Positions 22,492 through 31,966 of a stretch of 64,000 nt of DNA are shown here, piece by piece. A program made the position numbers and the translations under genes. The DNA lies in assembly GCA_964414585.1 (NCBI GenBank), contig CAYPXR010000006.1, forward strand, positions 1 to 64,000. The letters are read 5' to 3'. The stretch's first letter is position 1; each line of letters opens with the position of its first letter. Source of the DNA: DATEMU01 sp964414585. Its GTDB lineage: Bacteria > Planctomycetota > Phycisphaerae > UBA1845 > UTPLA1. Under the pieces are notes generated by a model, which was not told where the DNA came from, ran no database searches, and was given only the letters and a program-made list of their open reading frames with translations.

Positions 22492-24561
22492 ATGGCAGAG
22501 AGAAGGTTCAGTTTGACTCTTTTGACCCTGTTGGTCGTTGCCGGTCCACTGGTATTGGTCATGGGGTGCAGCCAGGCGGGCTCGATGTATGGCGGGAAGC
22601 CCGTGCCGAATGAAATGGCCGGCACGCCGATCATCAGTCGCGGCCTGCTCTTCGGCAACCCGGACAAGGCGAGCCCGGAGATCAGCCCCGATGGCACGAA
22701 GCTGGCCTACCTCGCCGAGGTGAACGGCGTGCTCAATGTCTGGGTCGCCCCGATGACGAATGTCGGCGCCGCGAAGCCCGTCACGAAGGATACCAAGCGA
22801 GGCATCCGCAACTACTTCTGGTCCTACGACAACGAACACATCCTCTATACCCAGGATGAAGGCGGGGACGAGAACTGGCACGTCTATGCGACAAATCTCA
22901 AGACGAATGAGACGCGCGACCTGACGCCGCTGCCCGGCGTGCAGGCGCAGATCGAAGGCGTGAGCCACAAGCTGCCCGGCGAATTGCTCGTCGGCATCAA
23001 CGATCGCAACAAGGAGCTTCACGACGTCTATCGCGTGAACATCGCCACGGGCGATCGCAAGCTGGTCCGGAAGAACGACGGCTACGTCGGATTCATGTCG
23101 GACGACGACTTCAACGTCCGCTTCGCGCTGAAGATGATGCCCGACGGCGGCATGGACATGCTCAAGCCCCAGGGCGACGATTGGACCGAGTTCACGAAAA
23201 TTCCCGCCGATGATTCGCTGACGACCGGCCCGATGGGTTTCGACAAGACCGGCAAAACGCTCTACATGCGCGACAGCCGCGGACGGGACACCGGCGCGAT
23301 GATTGCCTGGAACCTGGACACCAACGAGAAGAAAATCCTCGCCGAGGATGCGAAGGCCGACATCGACAACGCGATGATCCATCCGACGGAAAAGACGGTC
23401 GAGGCCGTCCGATCGACGTACGATCGCTCGCATTGGAACATCCTCGACGACAGCATCAAGCCGGACATGCAATACCTCTCCACCGTCGCGGCCGGCGACG
23501 TGGAAGTGACCAGCCGGACGCAGGACGACCGGCATTGGATCGTCTCCTATCTCATGGATGACGGTCCCGTCCGTTACTACCACTACGATCGCGCGGCCAA
23601 AAAGGCGAATTTCCTCTTCACCAATCGTCACCGATTGGAAGGTCAGCCGCTGGCCAAGTTGCACCCGGTCGTGATCAAGGCCCGCGACGGCCTCGATCTG
23701 GTCAGCTACCTCACGCTGCCCGTCTGGGCGGATAGGGACGGCGACGGTAAAACGACTTCGACGCTGCCGATGGTGCTCTACGTCCACGGCGGACCGTGGT
23801 CGCGCGACAGTTGGGGTCTCAACCCGACGCACCAGTGGCTCGCCAACCGCGGCTACGCCGTGCTCAGCGTCAACTACCGCGGCTCGACCGGTCTCGGCAA
23901 GAACTTCACCAATGCCGGCAACCATGAATGGGCCGGGAAGATGCACGACGATCTCATCGACGTCGTCAACTGGGCCGTCACCGAAAAGATCGCCGACCCC
24001 TCCAAGGTCGCCATCATGGGCGGCAGCTACGGCGGCTACGCGACGCTCGTCGGCCTGACCTTCACGCCGGACACGTTTGCCTGCGGCGTCGACATCGTCG
24101 GGCCTTCCAACATCATCACGCTGCTCAATTCCATTCCGCCCTATTGGAAGCCGATGATCGACATGTTCACCTCGCGTGTCGGCGATCACCGGACCGAAGA
24201 CGGCAAGAAGTTCCTCGCGGAACGCTCGCCGCTGACGCACGTGGACAAGATCAAAAAGCCGCTGCTCATCGGCCAGGGCGCCAACGACCCCCGCGTCAAA
24301 CAGGCCGAGGCCGACCAGATCGTCAAAGCCATGTCGGACAAGAACATTCCGGTCGCCTATGTGTTGTTCCCCGATGAGGGACATGGCTTTGCCCGACCCG
24401 AGAATCGACTGGCGTTCTATGCCGTCGCCGAGGCTTTCCTCGCCAAGCACCTGGGAGGCCGCTTCGAGCCGATCGGCGATGACTTCCACGGCTCAACGAT
24501 CCAGTCCCCGCACGGCGCCAAAGAAGTGCCGGGGCTGGCCGAGGCGCTCCCCAGGGGCTGA
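22492..24561 (+). CDS. S9 family prolyl-oligopeptidase-type lipoprotein
   Basis: The ~689-residue product has a lipoprotein signal ending VLVMGC, an N-terminal beta-propeller (SPEISPDGTKLAYLAEV, NYFWSYDNEHILYTQDEGG), and a C-terminal alpha/beta-hydrolase domain. The nucleophile is Ser512 in GGSYGGYAT, with Asp599 in GANDPRV and His631 in DEGHGF completing the S9 triad. It would cleave peptides at the cell surface or in the periplasm. ATG 22492 is chosen for the lipoprotein signal and GAAAGGAA upstream. A strong terminator follows. Confidence 0.9.
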   Translation: MAERRFSLTLLTLLVVAGPLVLVMGCSQAGSMYGGKPVPNEMAGTPIISRGLLFGNPDKASPEISPDGTKLAYLAEVNGVLNVWVAPMTNVGAAKPVTKDTKRGIRNYFWSYDNEHILYTQDEGGDENWHVYATNLKTNETRDLTPLPGVQAQIEGVSHKLPGELLVGINDRNKELHDVYRVNIATGDRKLVRKNDGYVGFMSDDDFNVRFALKMMPDGGMDMLKPQGDDWTEFTKIPADDSLTTGPMGFDKTGKTLYMRDSRGRDTGAMIAWNLDTNEKKILAEDAKADIDNAMIHPTEKTVEAVRSTYDRSHWNILDDSIKPDMQYLSTVAAGDVEVTSRTQDDRHWIVSYLMDDGPVRYYHYDRAAKKANFLFTNRHRLEGQPLAKLHPVVIKARDGLDLVSYLTLPVWADRDGDGKTTSTLPMVLYVHGGPWSRDSWGLNPTHQWLANRGYAVLSVNYRGSTGLGKNFTNAGNHEWAGKMHDDLIDVVNWAVTEKIADPSKVAIMGGSYGGYATLVGLTFTPDTFACGVDIVGPSNIITLLNSIPPYWKPMIDMFTSRVGDHRTEDGKKFLAERSPLTHVDKIKKPLLIGQGANDPRVKQAEADQIVKAMSDKNIPVAYVLFPDEGHGFARPENRLAFYAVAEAFLAKHLGGRFEPIGDDFHGSTIQSPHGAKEVPGLAEALPRG

Positions 24562-24603
24562 TGGGTTTCGGCCTCGATTATTCAACGGAATCAGCGAATT
24601 CTT

Positions 24604-24639
24604 GAGCCTCGGTCCGGCCGGACCGGGGCTCTTGTTTTT
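24604..24639 (+). terminator. Rho-independent terminator after the S9 peptidase gene
   Basis: GAGCC(T)CGGTCC pairs with GGACCG(G)GGCTC around the palindromic centre, followed by TTGTTTTT. Confidence 0.85.
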
Positions 24640-24661
24640 CGGTATCGTGACAAAAGCGGTA

Positions 24662-24690
24662 CATTGGTATCGTCGGTGGAAATGTATAAT
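24662..24690 (+). promoter_or_regulatory. Candidate promoter of the DUF1573-thioredoxin gene
   Basis: A perfect TATAAT (24685-24690) is preceded at 17 bases by CATTGG (24662-24667), a weak -35. The leader is about 48 bases. Confidence 0.45.
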
Positions 24691-24744
24691 GGATGCTGCG
24701 CGATTCGGCTCGTGCATTCGACAAAATCTCTGTTCGGGTGAAAC

Positions 24745-26775
24745 ATGATGCGCCGCCAAGGTCTGTTCTTTTTTCTCGTTTGGATCGGCTTGAACCCGGC
24801 CGTTTCGTCGGCCTTTCAGCCCACGACCCAACCGGCGTTGTCCGGACCGATCGTGAAAGTCAACAAGTCCATCGTCGACGTCGGCGTCTGCTGGTGCGGT
24901 TCGACGACGAGGGCCGTTTTTCACTTCCAGAACCTTGGCCAGCGTCCACTGGAAATCATCAATCTGCAGGGCGACTCCAAGTGCGAATTGGCCCCCACGG
25001 CGCCCCGGCTGATCGAACCGAAGCAGCCGGCCGACATCCCGATCAACGCGCTCGTTCCCGCCAAACCGGGGCTGTTTGAGATCAGCTCGATGATTGTGAC
25101 GAACGATCCTCGGACGCCGGGCGTGATCGTGAAGATTCGCGGCGACGCACGGCCCCCGATCGAGGTCGATCCGCCGATGGCGGGCTTCGGAAAAATAAAG
25201 GAAGCGCAGCCCGCGGAGATGATCATCACTCTCACCAACCATTTCGAAGACCCCGTGAAAATCGAATACGAACGAATTGAGGACGCCGGATTCACTTTTG
25301 AACTGAAAGAAAAGGAACCCGGCGCGGTCTATCAACTGAAGGTGGCCCTCAAACCCCCGCTCGATCCCGGAATTCGTCAGGCCACGATCAATTTGACGAC
25401 CGATCTGGCCCTGCAACCCAATATTCCCATCCGCGCGGTCGCCTTTCTTTCGCCGCGCGTCGAGCTGGTCCCCAACATGATCATGCTCGGTCCGCCGGAC
25501 CCGCAGAGCGAAACCACGAAAATCGTCACGTTCATGAACAACGGGGAATCCCCCATCCGGTTGACCGAGGCCACCTGCGAGGATCCGGCCGTCGTTTTGA
25601 GCATCAGCGAAATCTTTCCCGGAAAGGGTTACAAAGTCGTCGTCACGCTGCCCAGGAACTACGATCCCGGCCCCACGGTCAAGGCGATCACCCTGCACAC
25701 CGACGACACCCGAAAGCCGGATTATGAAGTCGGACTGGTGGGCGCGTCGGTGCCCACGGCCCCGAGCGAATCGAGAGGCCTGACCATCCCCATCGGGGAA
25801 CTTGTCGGAAAACCGGCGCCGAAGTTTGATCTGACGACCGTCGAAGGCCTGGTCGTCAACAACACGACCGCCGCCGAGCGCGTCCTGGCGCTGACCTTCT
25901 TCACGTCGAACAATTTCGATAACACGATGGCCGTCCAGAACATCGAATCGCTTCGAAAGAGCTACGAACCCCGGGGGGTCCGATTCATCAACGTCGCCGA
26001 ACAGGCCCCCAGCCCCAGCCCGGTCATCGTGCCCGAGGCGATGCGATATTCGCTCAAAAAAGCCGGCCTGGAGACCGAGTTGGCCATCGACCTCGGAAAC
26101 ATCGCCGCCGACGCGTTTCACCTGGCGCTTTATCCCACGCTGGTCGTGCTGGGCAAGACCGGCCGCATCGAGTTTGCCGTGGAAGGCAATCCGAACGACT
26201 TCATGGCGCGGTCCAAAGCGCAATTCGAGGCGCTGCTCGGACCCGCGCCGACGCTTAGAAGGCCGACGACGTCGGCGCCGACGCCGGAGGAAATTCAGCG
26301 GCGACCGGCGCTCGGGATGACCGGGCTGTCGATCCCTCAATTCACCATTCAGACGATCGACAAGAAGCCCGTCAGCGACGAGGAGATCCAAAATGTTCCC
26401 GCAACGGTCCTGAACTTCGTGGCGGCGGATTGCGGATTCTGCAAGAGGCAAATGCCCCAGGTCGAATCGATTCGCGTGGAATATGAAAAGAAAGGGGTCC
26501 GCTTCATCAACATCTGTGAGACCCTGAAAAAGAAATACCCCATCGACGAAATCCCCAAGATGATGGACGCCAACGGGAGCCATTCCGAGTTGTCCCACGA
26601 CCCGGACAACAAAATCGGCAAGCTGTTCAAAGTGACGAGCTTTCCAACGATGTTTGTCGTGCGCCGGGACGGCCGCATCGAAAACGTCAACGTCGGCGTC
26701 CGCACCGCCTCTCGTCTCCGCGGCCAGCTCGACGAAATCCTCAAGAACGACGCCTCGATCAAGGGCGGTCCCTAA
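24745..26775 (+). CDS. DUF1573 protein with two tandem thioredoxin-like domains
   Basis: The 676-residue exported protein (signal peptide ending VSSAFQ) has a DUF1573 domain (VDVGVCWCGSTTRAVFHFQN), further Ig-like beta domains, and two TlpA-like thioredoxin folds. The first (GKPAPKFDLTTVEGLVV onward, ~355-500) lacks cysteines. The second (~525-670) has the redox pair AADCGFCKRQMP (C563 and C566) and the cis-proline region FKVTSFPTMFVV. A periplasmic thiol-redox or scaffold role is inferred. The stop overlaps that of the convergent DJ-1-like gene. Confidence 0.85.
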   Translation: MMRRQGLFFFLVWIGLNPAVSSAFQPTTQPALSGPIVKVNKSIVDVGVCWCGSTTRAVFHFQNLGQRPLEIINLQGDSKCELAPTAPRLIEPKQPADIPINALVPAKPGLFEISSMIVTNDPRTPGVIVKIRGDARPPIEVDPPMAGFGKIKEAQPAEMIITLTNHFEDPVKIEYERIEDAGFTFELKEKEPGAVYQLKVALKPPLDPGIRQATINLTTDLALQPNIPIRAVAFLSPRVELVPNMIMLGPPDPQSETTKIVTFMNNGESPIRLTEATCEDPAVVLSISEIFPGKGYKVVVTLPRNYDPGPTVKAITLHTDDTRKPDYEVGLVGASVPTAPSESRGLTIPIGELVGKPAPKFDLTTVEGLVVNNTTAAERVLALTFFTSNNFDNTMAVQNIESLRKSYEPRGVRFINVAEQAPSPSPVIVPEAMRYSLKKAGLETELAIDLGNIAADAFHLALYPTLVVLGKTGRIEFAVEGNPNDFMARSKAQFEALLGPAPTLRRPTTSAPTPEEIQRRPALGMTGLSIPQFTIQTIDKKPVSDEEIQNVPATVLNFVAADCGFCKRQMPQVESIRVEYEKKGVRFINICETLKKKYPIDEIPKMMDANGSHSELSHDPDNKIGKLFKVTSFPTMFVVRRDGRIENVNVGVRTASRLRGQLDEILKNDASIKGGP

Positions 26776-27308
26776 TTCGTTGGCGCCTTCGACAGGAATC
26801 CCACCATCGCTTCCATGAAGGCGGGCAAGTCCGGCGGGCGGCGGCTGGTAATGTGGTGGCGGTCGATGACAACCGGTTCATCGGACCAGATCGCCCCGGC
26901 GTTCGTCAAATCGTCCCTGATTCCCGGCGTGCTGGTCATCTTCACGCCTTTGCAGATACCGGCCGAGATGCTCAGCCACGGGCCGTGGCAGATCGCGGCG
27001 ATGAGCTTGCCGCTCTTGTTGAACTCGCGGATCAATTCGAGCACCTTTGGATCGCGGCGGAGCTTGTCTGGCATCCAGCCACCAACGAGCACGACGCCGT
27101 CGAAATCATTCGATCGGACCTCTGCGATGGCCACGTCGCTTTCGCAGGGGTAGCTGTGCTTGCCGCGGTAAACGCGCTTCGCCGCCTGGCCGGCGACAGT
27201 GACCTTTGCTCCCGCCTCCTCCAATCGGAGCTTCGGGTACCAAAGCTCCAGGTCCTCGTAATCGTCGCCGACGAAGATCAGGATGCGCCTGCCGTTCAGC
27301 GTTTTCAT
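26772..27308 (-). CDS. DJ-1/PfpI family protein
   Basis: The 178-residue protein belongs to the DJ-1/PfpI superfamily. It has RILIFVGDDYEDLELWYP with the conserved Glu, VVLVGGWMPDKLR, and the nucleophile elbow IAAICHGPWLS with the reactive cysteine. These match PfpI-type deglycase or protease-like members. Start ATG 27308 has GGGAG eight bases upstream. It stands alone between two convergent or divergent neighbours. Confidence 0.88.
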   Translation of the reverse strand: MKTLNGRRILIFVGDDYEDLELWYPKLRLEEAGAKVTVAGQAAKRVYRGKHSYPCESDVAIAEVRSNDFDGVVLVGGWMPDKLRRDPKVLELIREFNKSGKLIAAICHGPWLSISAGICKGVKMTSTPGIRDDLTNAGAIWSDEPVVIDRHHITSRRPPDLPAFMEAMVGFLSKAPTN

Positions 27309-27423
27309 ATCGCCATCTCCCATTGGGCCTCGAAGTCATAATAGCACCTGCCGGATCGCTCTGCGCCGATGAGCTTCGTATTCCGCGCGGGCCTTTGTTA
27401 TGATTCCGGGCGGAGGAATCGTC

Positions 27424-27804
27424 ATGGCCGGGAAAACCGTCGCCGTCATCGGGGCATCCGCCGATCGATCGAAGTACAGCAACAAGGCGATCCGTGCTTA
27501 CCTGCGCCAAGGGTGGAGGGTCTATCCCGTGAATCCCAAGGGCGGCGAGATCGAGGGGCTTCAGGCGTATGCCTCCGTCGACCAAATCCCCAACAAGATC
27601 GATCGCGTCACGCTCTACCTGCCGCCGCCGCTCGGGATTCAGGCGCTGCCCGGAATTGCGAAAGCCAAACCGGCGGAGTTCTTCGTGAACCCCGGGGCGG
27701 AGAGCGAGGACTTCGTCGCCGAGGCCAGGAAACTCGGCCTCGATCCCATTCTGGCGTGCAGCATCATCGAGATCGGCGTGAGCCCCGGCGAGTTTCCGGG
27801 GTAA
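27424..27804 (+). CDS. CoA-binding domain protein (YccU-like)
   Basis: The 126-residue protein is a single Rossmann-type CoA-binding domain: KTVAVIGASADRSKYSNKAI at the N-terminus, VYPVNPKGGEIEGL, VTLYLPPPLG and FFVNPGAESEDFVAEARKLG. Family members such as YccU are small cytoplasmic proteins of unknown physiological role. GGAGG lies seven bases before the ATG. Confidence 0.85.
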   Translation: MAGKTVAVIGASADRSKYSNKAIRAYLRQGWRVYPVNPKGGEIEGLQAYASVDQIPNKIDRVTLYLPPPLGIQALPGIAKAKPAEFFVNPGAESEDFVAEARKLGLDPILACSIIEIGVSPGEFPG

Positions 27805-28399
27805 GGCGAATCGTGGATGGGTGAACGATCCGAGCCGGGATCGTCCATTGCACGGCGACAACTTTTCTGGCGCAATTAACCGCACTTGAGCGCAAACGTT
27901 CGGCGGCGGGCCGCGAAAAAATTTTTTTGAGCCGAAAAAAGCCGGAAAAAAGCGAAAAATCGGTTCGGATTTTCACTTTGGTTGTTGGCATCGACGTAGT
28001 CTCCGGCGCGGGCGCGAAATCTCCAGATTCGTTCGCCAACAGCCGTCAGCCTTAAGCCCTTCGCCGAAGGAGGCCGGCGGCTTCGCCGCTTCTTGCTCCT
28101 ACCAGACAATCTTGCTCAACGCTCTCTCTTGGCGAGGGATTGAGGGACTAAGGGATTTAGGGATTGAGGGGAGCGGAGGCAACAAGTAACGACCGGGGCG
28201 GGGGTTAGGGCCAGGGAAGCGATTAAGATATTTTTCTTGGTTGCGCGGGGGTTGATGCGGGCGCCTATGCTCCGCGTAGTGAACGTGTGCGGATGATCGC
28301 AGGCGCACTGCTCTTCCTGAGAACTGAATTTTTCAGTTCCCGGCAACAGCAAGGGAGTCGGAAATTGATGGTGACCCGAATTGTTCGAGGAGGAAGAAC
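27805..28399. other. 595-base intergenic region
   Basis: No coding frame is convincing. It holds an A/T-rich patch (27919-27960), a run of degenerate GGGATT repeats (28134-28173), a small hairpin GAACTGAATTTTTCAGTTC (28320-28338), and the GAGGAGG ribosome-binding site of the next gene at its right end. Confidence 0.5.
28134..28173. repeat. Degenerate GGGATT/GGGACT tandem repeat
   Basis: Five imperfect copies of a 7-8 base unit (GAGGGATT, GAGGGACT, AAGGGATT, TAGGGATT, GAGGGG) follow one another. Confidence 0.5.
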
Positions 28400-29389
28400 G
28401 TGAGAACGTTCAGCGTGATGATCGTGGCATTCGTGCTTTGCGCCTGGGAGGCAAGCGCATCCGCCAGCATCGACATCGACACCGTATCGGTGGGCGATCC
28501 GGGCAATGCGCCCGACACCCGGTACAATATTCGTAGTCCCGGTGGCGTTGATTACGCGTACAGCATCGGCAAGTACGAGGTCACGGCAGCGCAGTACACG
28601 GCGTTCCTTAACGCCGTTGGCGGCGTGGACACATACGGTCTGTACACGACGGACATGTGGTCTCGGCCTTACGGCAGTAAGATCGAACGATACGCTGGTT
28701 CCGGGGTGACGGAGGATCCCTATCAGTACCGAGTCGCACCCGAGTGGGCCAACCGCCCGGTAAACCTCGTGAGCTATTGGGACGCCTGCCGGTTTTCGAA
28801 CTGGATGCACAACAATCAACCGATAGGAGTACAAGGACCGGGCACGACTGAAACCGGGGCCTACACGCTCAATGGTTATGTCGGCGATGATGGCCGAGCG
28901 ATCCAGCGAAACGCCAATGCGATATGGGCCGTGACGAGTGAAGACGAGTGGTACAAGGCGGCCTACTACAAAGGCGGCTCGATCAATGCAGGGTATTGGG
29001 ACTACCCAACCAGCAGCGACGACATCAACACCAGCATGGCGAATTACTATCCGTCGGTCGGACACACCACTGAAGTTGGTTCGTACCCCTATGTGAGCCC
29101 TTACGGAACATTTGATCAAGGCGGAAACGTTTGGGAATGGAATGAGGCCATCCCGTACCCACATGCGTCATTTGCTTATCGCGACCGCCGGGGGGGTTCC
29201 TACGGCGGTATCGCCTCGTACTTGCATGCGTCGAACGACGATAGCCACTACCCGGATTTCGAGAGCGGCGATCTTGGTTTCCGCATCAGCCTGGTCCCCG
29301 AACCCGCCGGCATGGCGCTGCTGGCCTTCGGCGGCCTGCTGATCGTTCGACGGCGAAGTGCGTTCATTGTCCGGAGCCGTTCCAACTGA
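28400..29389 (+). CDS. SUMF1-domain PEP-CTERM protein
   Basis: The 329-residue secreted protein has a signal peptide, a SUMF1/FGE-like fold (YSIGKYEVTAAQYTAFLNAVG, VNLVSYWDACRFSNWMHN, WAVTSEDEWYKAAYYKGG, GTFDQGGNVWEWNEA, RRGGSYGG) and a PEP-CTERM tail, PEPAGMALLAFGGLLIVRRR. The FGE active-site cysteine pair is absent, so it is a structural or binding member of the family rather than a sulfatase activator. It starts at GTG, six bases after GAGGAGG. Confidence 0.85.
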   Translation: MRTFSVMIVAFVLCAWEASASASIDIDTVSVGDPGNAPDTRYNIRSPGGVDYAYSIGKYEVTAAQYTAFLNAVGGVDTYGLYTTDMWSRPYGSKIERYAGSGVTEDPYQYRVAPEWANRPVNLVSYWDACRFSNWMHNNQPIGVQGPGTTETGAYTLNGYVGDDGRAIQRNANAIWAVTSEDEWYKAAYYKGGSINAGYWDYPTSSDDINTSMANYYPSVGHTTEVGSYPYVSPYGTFDQGGNVWEWNEAIPYPHASFAYRDRRGGSYGGIASYLHASNDDSHYPDFESGDLGFRISLVPEPAGMALLAFGGLLIVRRRSAFIVRSRSN

Positions 29390-29682
29390 TCTTGCCCGCT
29401 TGTCGCTTTTCGCCTATCATGGGCATTGGTGAATTGATGCGAGCGTGCCCTTCAGCTTTTTCCGTTGTCTCGGCCCTGGTGGCCGATCGGCGGCAGCATT
29501 TCCAGCGTCCCCCCCAAGGGTGACGCAAGCGGCTTTTTTCTACCTTTGATATCCGTTATTTTGCCCTCGGGCACCGGCGCACTTTGCGCTGATGCGTTAC
29601 TATCCGCGAAATCGAGCCGGGCATGAACCGGCTCCGGTTGGATGGACTTCCGGTCGGTTGGCCGGAGAAGGATGAATCTGTC

Positions 29683-31881
29683 ATGGAAGCCAAGAACCGT
29701 CGTTACTCCGCGATCAAGGTGATCTCCGCCCAACGGCTGCCGATGCCGACGATCTCGGCAGATGCACAGCCGGTGCGCGAAATCTTCGGGAAAAACGTCT
29801 TCAGTCTGTCGGTCATGCGCGCGACGCTGACCAAAGACGCCTATCAGATGCTGCTCAAGACGATCCGCGAGGGGCAGCCGCTCGATCCCAACGTCGCCGA
29901 CCTCGTCGCCAACGCCATGAAGGACTGGGCGATCGAGCGCGGCGCGACGCACTATTGCCACTGGTTTCTGCCGCTGACCGGCAACACCGCCGAGAAGCAC
30001 GACACCTTCCTCACGCCGACGGGCGACGGGATGGCGATCGTGGAGTTCTCCGGAAAGATGCTCATCAAAGGCGAGCCGGACGCGAGCAGCTTCCCCTCCG
30101 GCGGCGTGCGCTCGACCTTCGAGGCCCGCGGTTACACGGCATGGGACCCGACGAGCCCGGCGTTTCTCATGGATGGCGTGAACGGCAAGACGCTGTGCAT
30201 TCCGACGGCGTTTTCGAGCTGGGACGGCACGGCGCTGGACCGCAAGACGCCGCTGCTCCGCTCGGAGGCCGCGATCAACAAGCAGGCGATGCGAATGCTG
30301 CGGCTGTTCGGCAACACGACGGCCAAGGCGGTGACCTGCACGGTCGGTCCCGAGCAGGAGTATTTCCTGATCGACCGGCGTTTCTATTTTCTTCGTCCCG
30401 ACCTGATCAACTGCGGCCGAACGCTTTTTGGCGCGAGGCCGCCCAAGGGTCAGGAGATGGAGGATCACTATTTTGGTTCGATCAAGGAGCGGGTGCTGGC
30501 GTTCATGATGGACGCCGAGCGGACGCTCTACAAACTCGGCATCCCGATCAAGACGCGGCACAACGAAGTGGCGCCGGCACAGTTCGAGATCGCCCCGATC
30601 TTCGAGAACATCAACGTCGCCACCGACCACAACATGCTGCTCATGGAGGTCATGAAGGACACGGCGCTGAAGCACGGCTTTAAGTGCCTTCTCCACGAAA
30701 AGCCCTTCGCCGGGATCAACGGCTCGGGCAAGCACAACAACTGGTCGATGTGCGACGACGCGGGGAACAATCTGCTCGATCCCGGCCATACGCCGCATGA
30801 GAACGCGCAATTCCTCACCTTCCTCACAGCGGTCATTCGCGCGGTGAACCTCAATGCGAAACTCCTGCGTTCGTCCGTCGCGACGGCGGGCAACGATCAT
30901 CGCCTCGGGGCGAACGAAGCCCCGCCGGCGATCATCAGCGTCTATCTCGGCGACCGGCTGACGGAAGTGGTCAACAGCCTGATTGCGGGCAAGCCCGAGG
31001 GCGGAAAGATCAGCGGCGTGCTCAAGCTGGGCATCTCCAGTCTGCCGCCGATCCCGCGCGACGATTCCGACCGCAACCGCACGTCGCCGTTCGCCTTCAC
31101 CGGCAACAAGTTTGAGTTCCGCGCGGTCGGCTCGTCGCAATCGATCGCCTTTCCGAACACGGTGCTTAACCTGATCGTCGCCGACGCGCTGGCGGGTCTG
31201 GCCGACGAGATCGAGAAGGAGATCGCCGGCGGGGCGAAGCTCGAAGCGGCGGTGCAGAAGGTCGTGCAGGAAAACCTGAAGAAACACCAGGCCGTGCTTT
31301 TTAACGGCGACAACTATTCCACCGCGTGGGAGACCGAGGCCGCCAGGCGCGGCCTGCCGAACATCAAGTCGAGCGTGGACGCGATCTGCGCGATGGTCGA
31401 GCCCGAGGTCAAGGAATTGTTCCAACGGCACGAGGTCTATACGCAGACCGAGACCGACGCGAATTACAAGATCGCCTTGGAGGCGTATATCAAGACGATC
31501 AACATCGAGGCGCAGTTGACGGCGGACATCGCCCGGACCCAGATTCTTCCCGCGGGGCTGGCCTATCAGGCTGACGTGGCCGGATCGCTGTCGGCGACGA
31601 AACAGGCGTCCGCTGCGGTGGACGTATCGGGCGTGGAGAAGTGCCTCAAGAACGTCGCAAGCCTGACGGCCCGGTTGCAGACGGTCATCGATAATCTCGA
31701 CGACATCCGCTCGAAGGCCGACCATGGCGGCGGCGACATCCTGAAGCACGCCCTGGTCTATCGCGACCAGATCAAGCCGGCGATGAACGAGGTCCGCACG
31801 GTCGCAGATCAGTTGGAGCTGGTCGTGGCGGACAAATACTGGCCGATCCCGAAGTATCGCGAGATGTTGTTCATGATGTAA
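29683..31881 (+). CDS. glnN: Glutamine synthetase type III (GlnN)
   Basis: The 732-residue protein is a type III glutamine synthetase, making glutamine from glutamate, ammonia and ATP. Seen are the N-terminal VREIFGKNVFSLSVM, GATHYCHWFLPLTG with EKHDTF, TCTVGPEQEYFLID (metal-binding Glu), INGSGKHNNWSM, and NRTSPFAFTGNKFEFRAVGS. The length fits the ~700-730-residue type III class. ATG 29683 is the most likely start. With amt and glnK it completes an ammonium-assimilation set. A strong terminator follows. Confidence 0.93.
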   Translation: MEAKNRRYSAIKVISAQRLPMPTISADAQPVREIFGKNVFSLSVMRATLTKDAYQMLLKTIREGQPLDPNVADLVANAMKDWAIERGATHYCHWFLPLTGNTAEKHDTFLTPTGDGMAIVEFSGKMLIKGEPDASSFPSGGVRSTFEARGYTAWDPTSPAFLMDGVNGKTLCIPTAFSSWDGTALDRKTPLLRSEAAINKQAMRMLRLFGNTTAKAVTCTVGPEQEYFLIDRRFYFLRPDLINCGRTLFGARPPKGQEMEDHYFGSIKERVLAFMMDAERTLYKLGIPIKTRHNEVAPAQFEIAPIFENINVATDHNMLLMEVMKDTALKHGFKCLLHEKPFAGINGSGKHNNWSMCDDAGNNLLDPGHTPHENAQFLTFLTAVIRAVNLNAKLLRSSVATAGNDHRLGANEAPPAIISVYLGDRLTEVVNSLIAGKPEGGKISGVLKLGISSLPPIPRDDSDRNRTSPFAFTGNKFEFRAVGSSQSIAFPNTVLNLIVADALAGLADEIEKEIAGGAKLEAAVQKVVQENLKKHQAVLFNGDNYSTAWETEAARRGLPNIKSSVDAICAMVEPEVKELFQRHEVYTQTETDANYKIALEAYIKTINIEAQLTADIARTQILPAGLAYQADVAGSLSATKQASAAVDVSGVEKCLKNVASLTARLQTVIDNLDDIRSKADHGGGDILKHALVYRDQIKPAMNEVRTVADQLELVVADKYWPIPKYREMLFMM

Positions 31882-31917
31882 ATCGCTACGTCGATCAACG
31901 AATCGTAAAACGCACGA

Positions 31918-31951
31918 AGCCCGCCGAAGGCCCTCGGCGGGCTTTTTTTTT
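31918..31951 (+). terminator. Rho-independent terminator after glnN
   Basis: AGCCCGCCGA pairs with TCGGCGGGCT around AGGCCC and is followed by an unbroken T tract. Confidence 0.9.
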
Positions 31952-31966
31952 CAGTTTTGGCTGGAA

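Noticed and set aside
22456..24489. Long open frame of ~677 codons antisense to the S9 peptidase gene
   Set aside because: It is a by-product of high-GC codon usage: it has no domain resemblance and lies wholly under a gene with a full catalytic triad.
29452..31749. Long open frame of ~765 codons antisense to glnN
   Set aside because: Low-complexity Arg/His/Leu-rich translation with no motif; the opposite strand encodes a complete glutamine synthetase.
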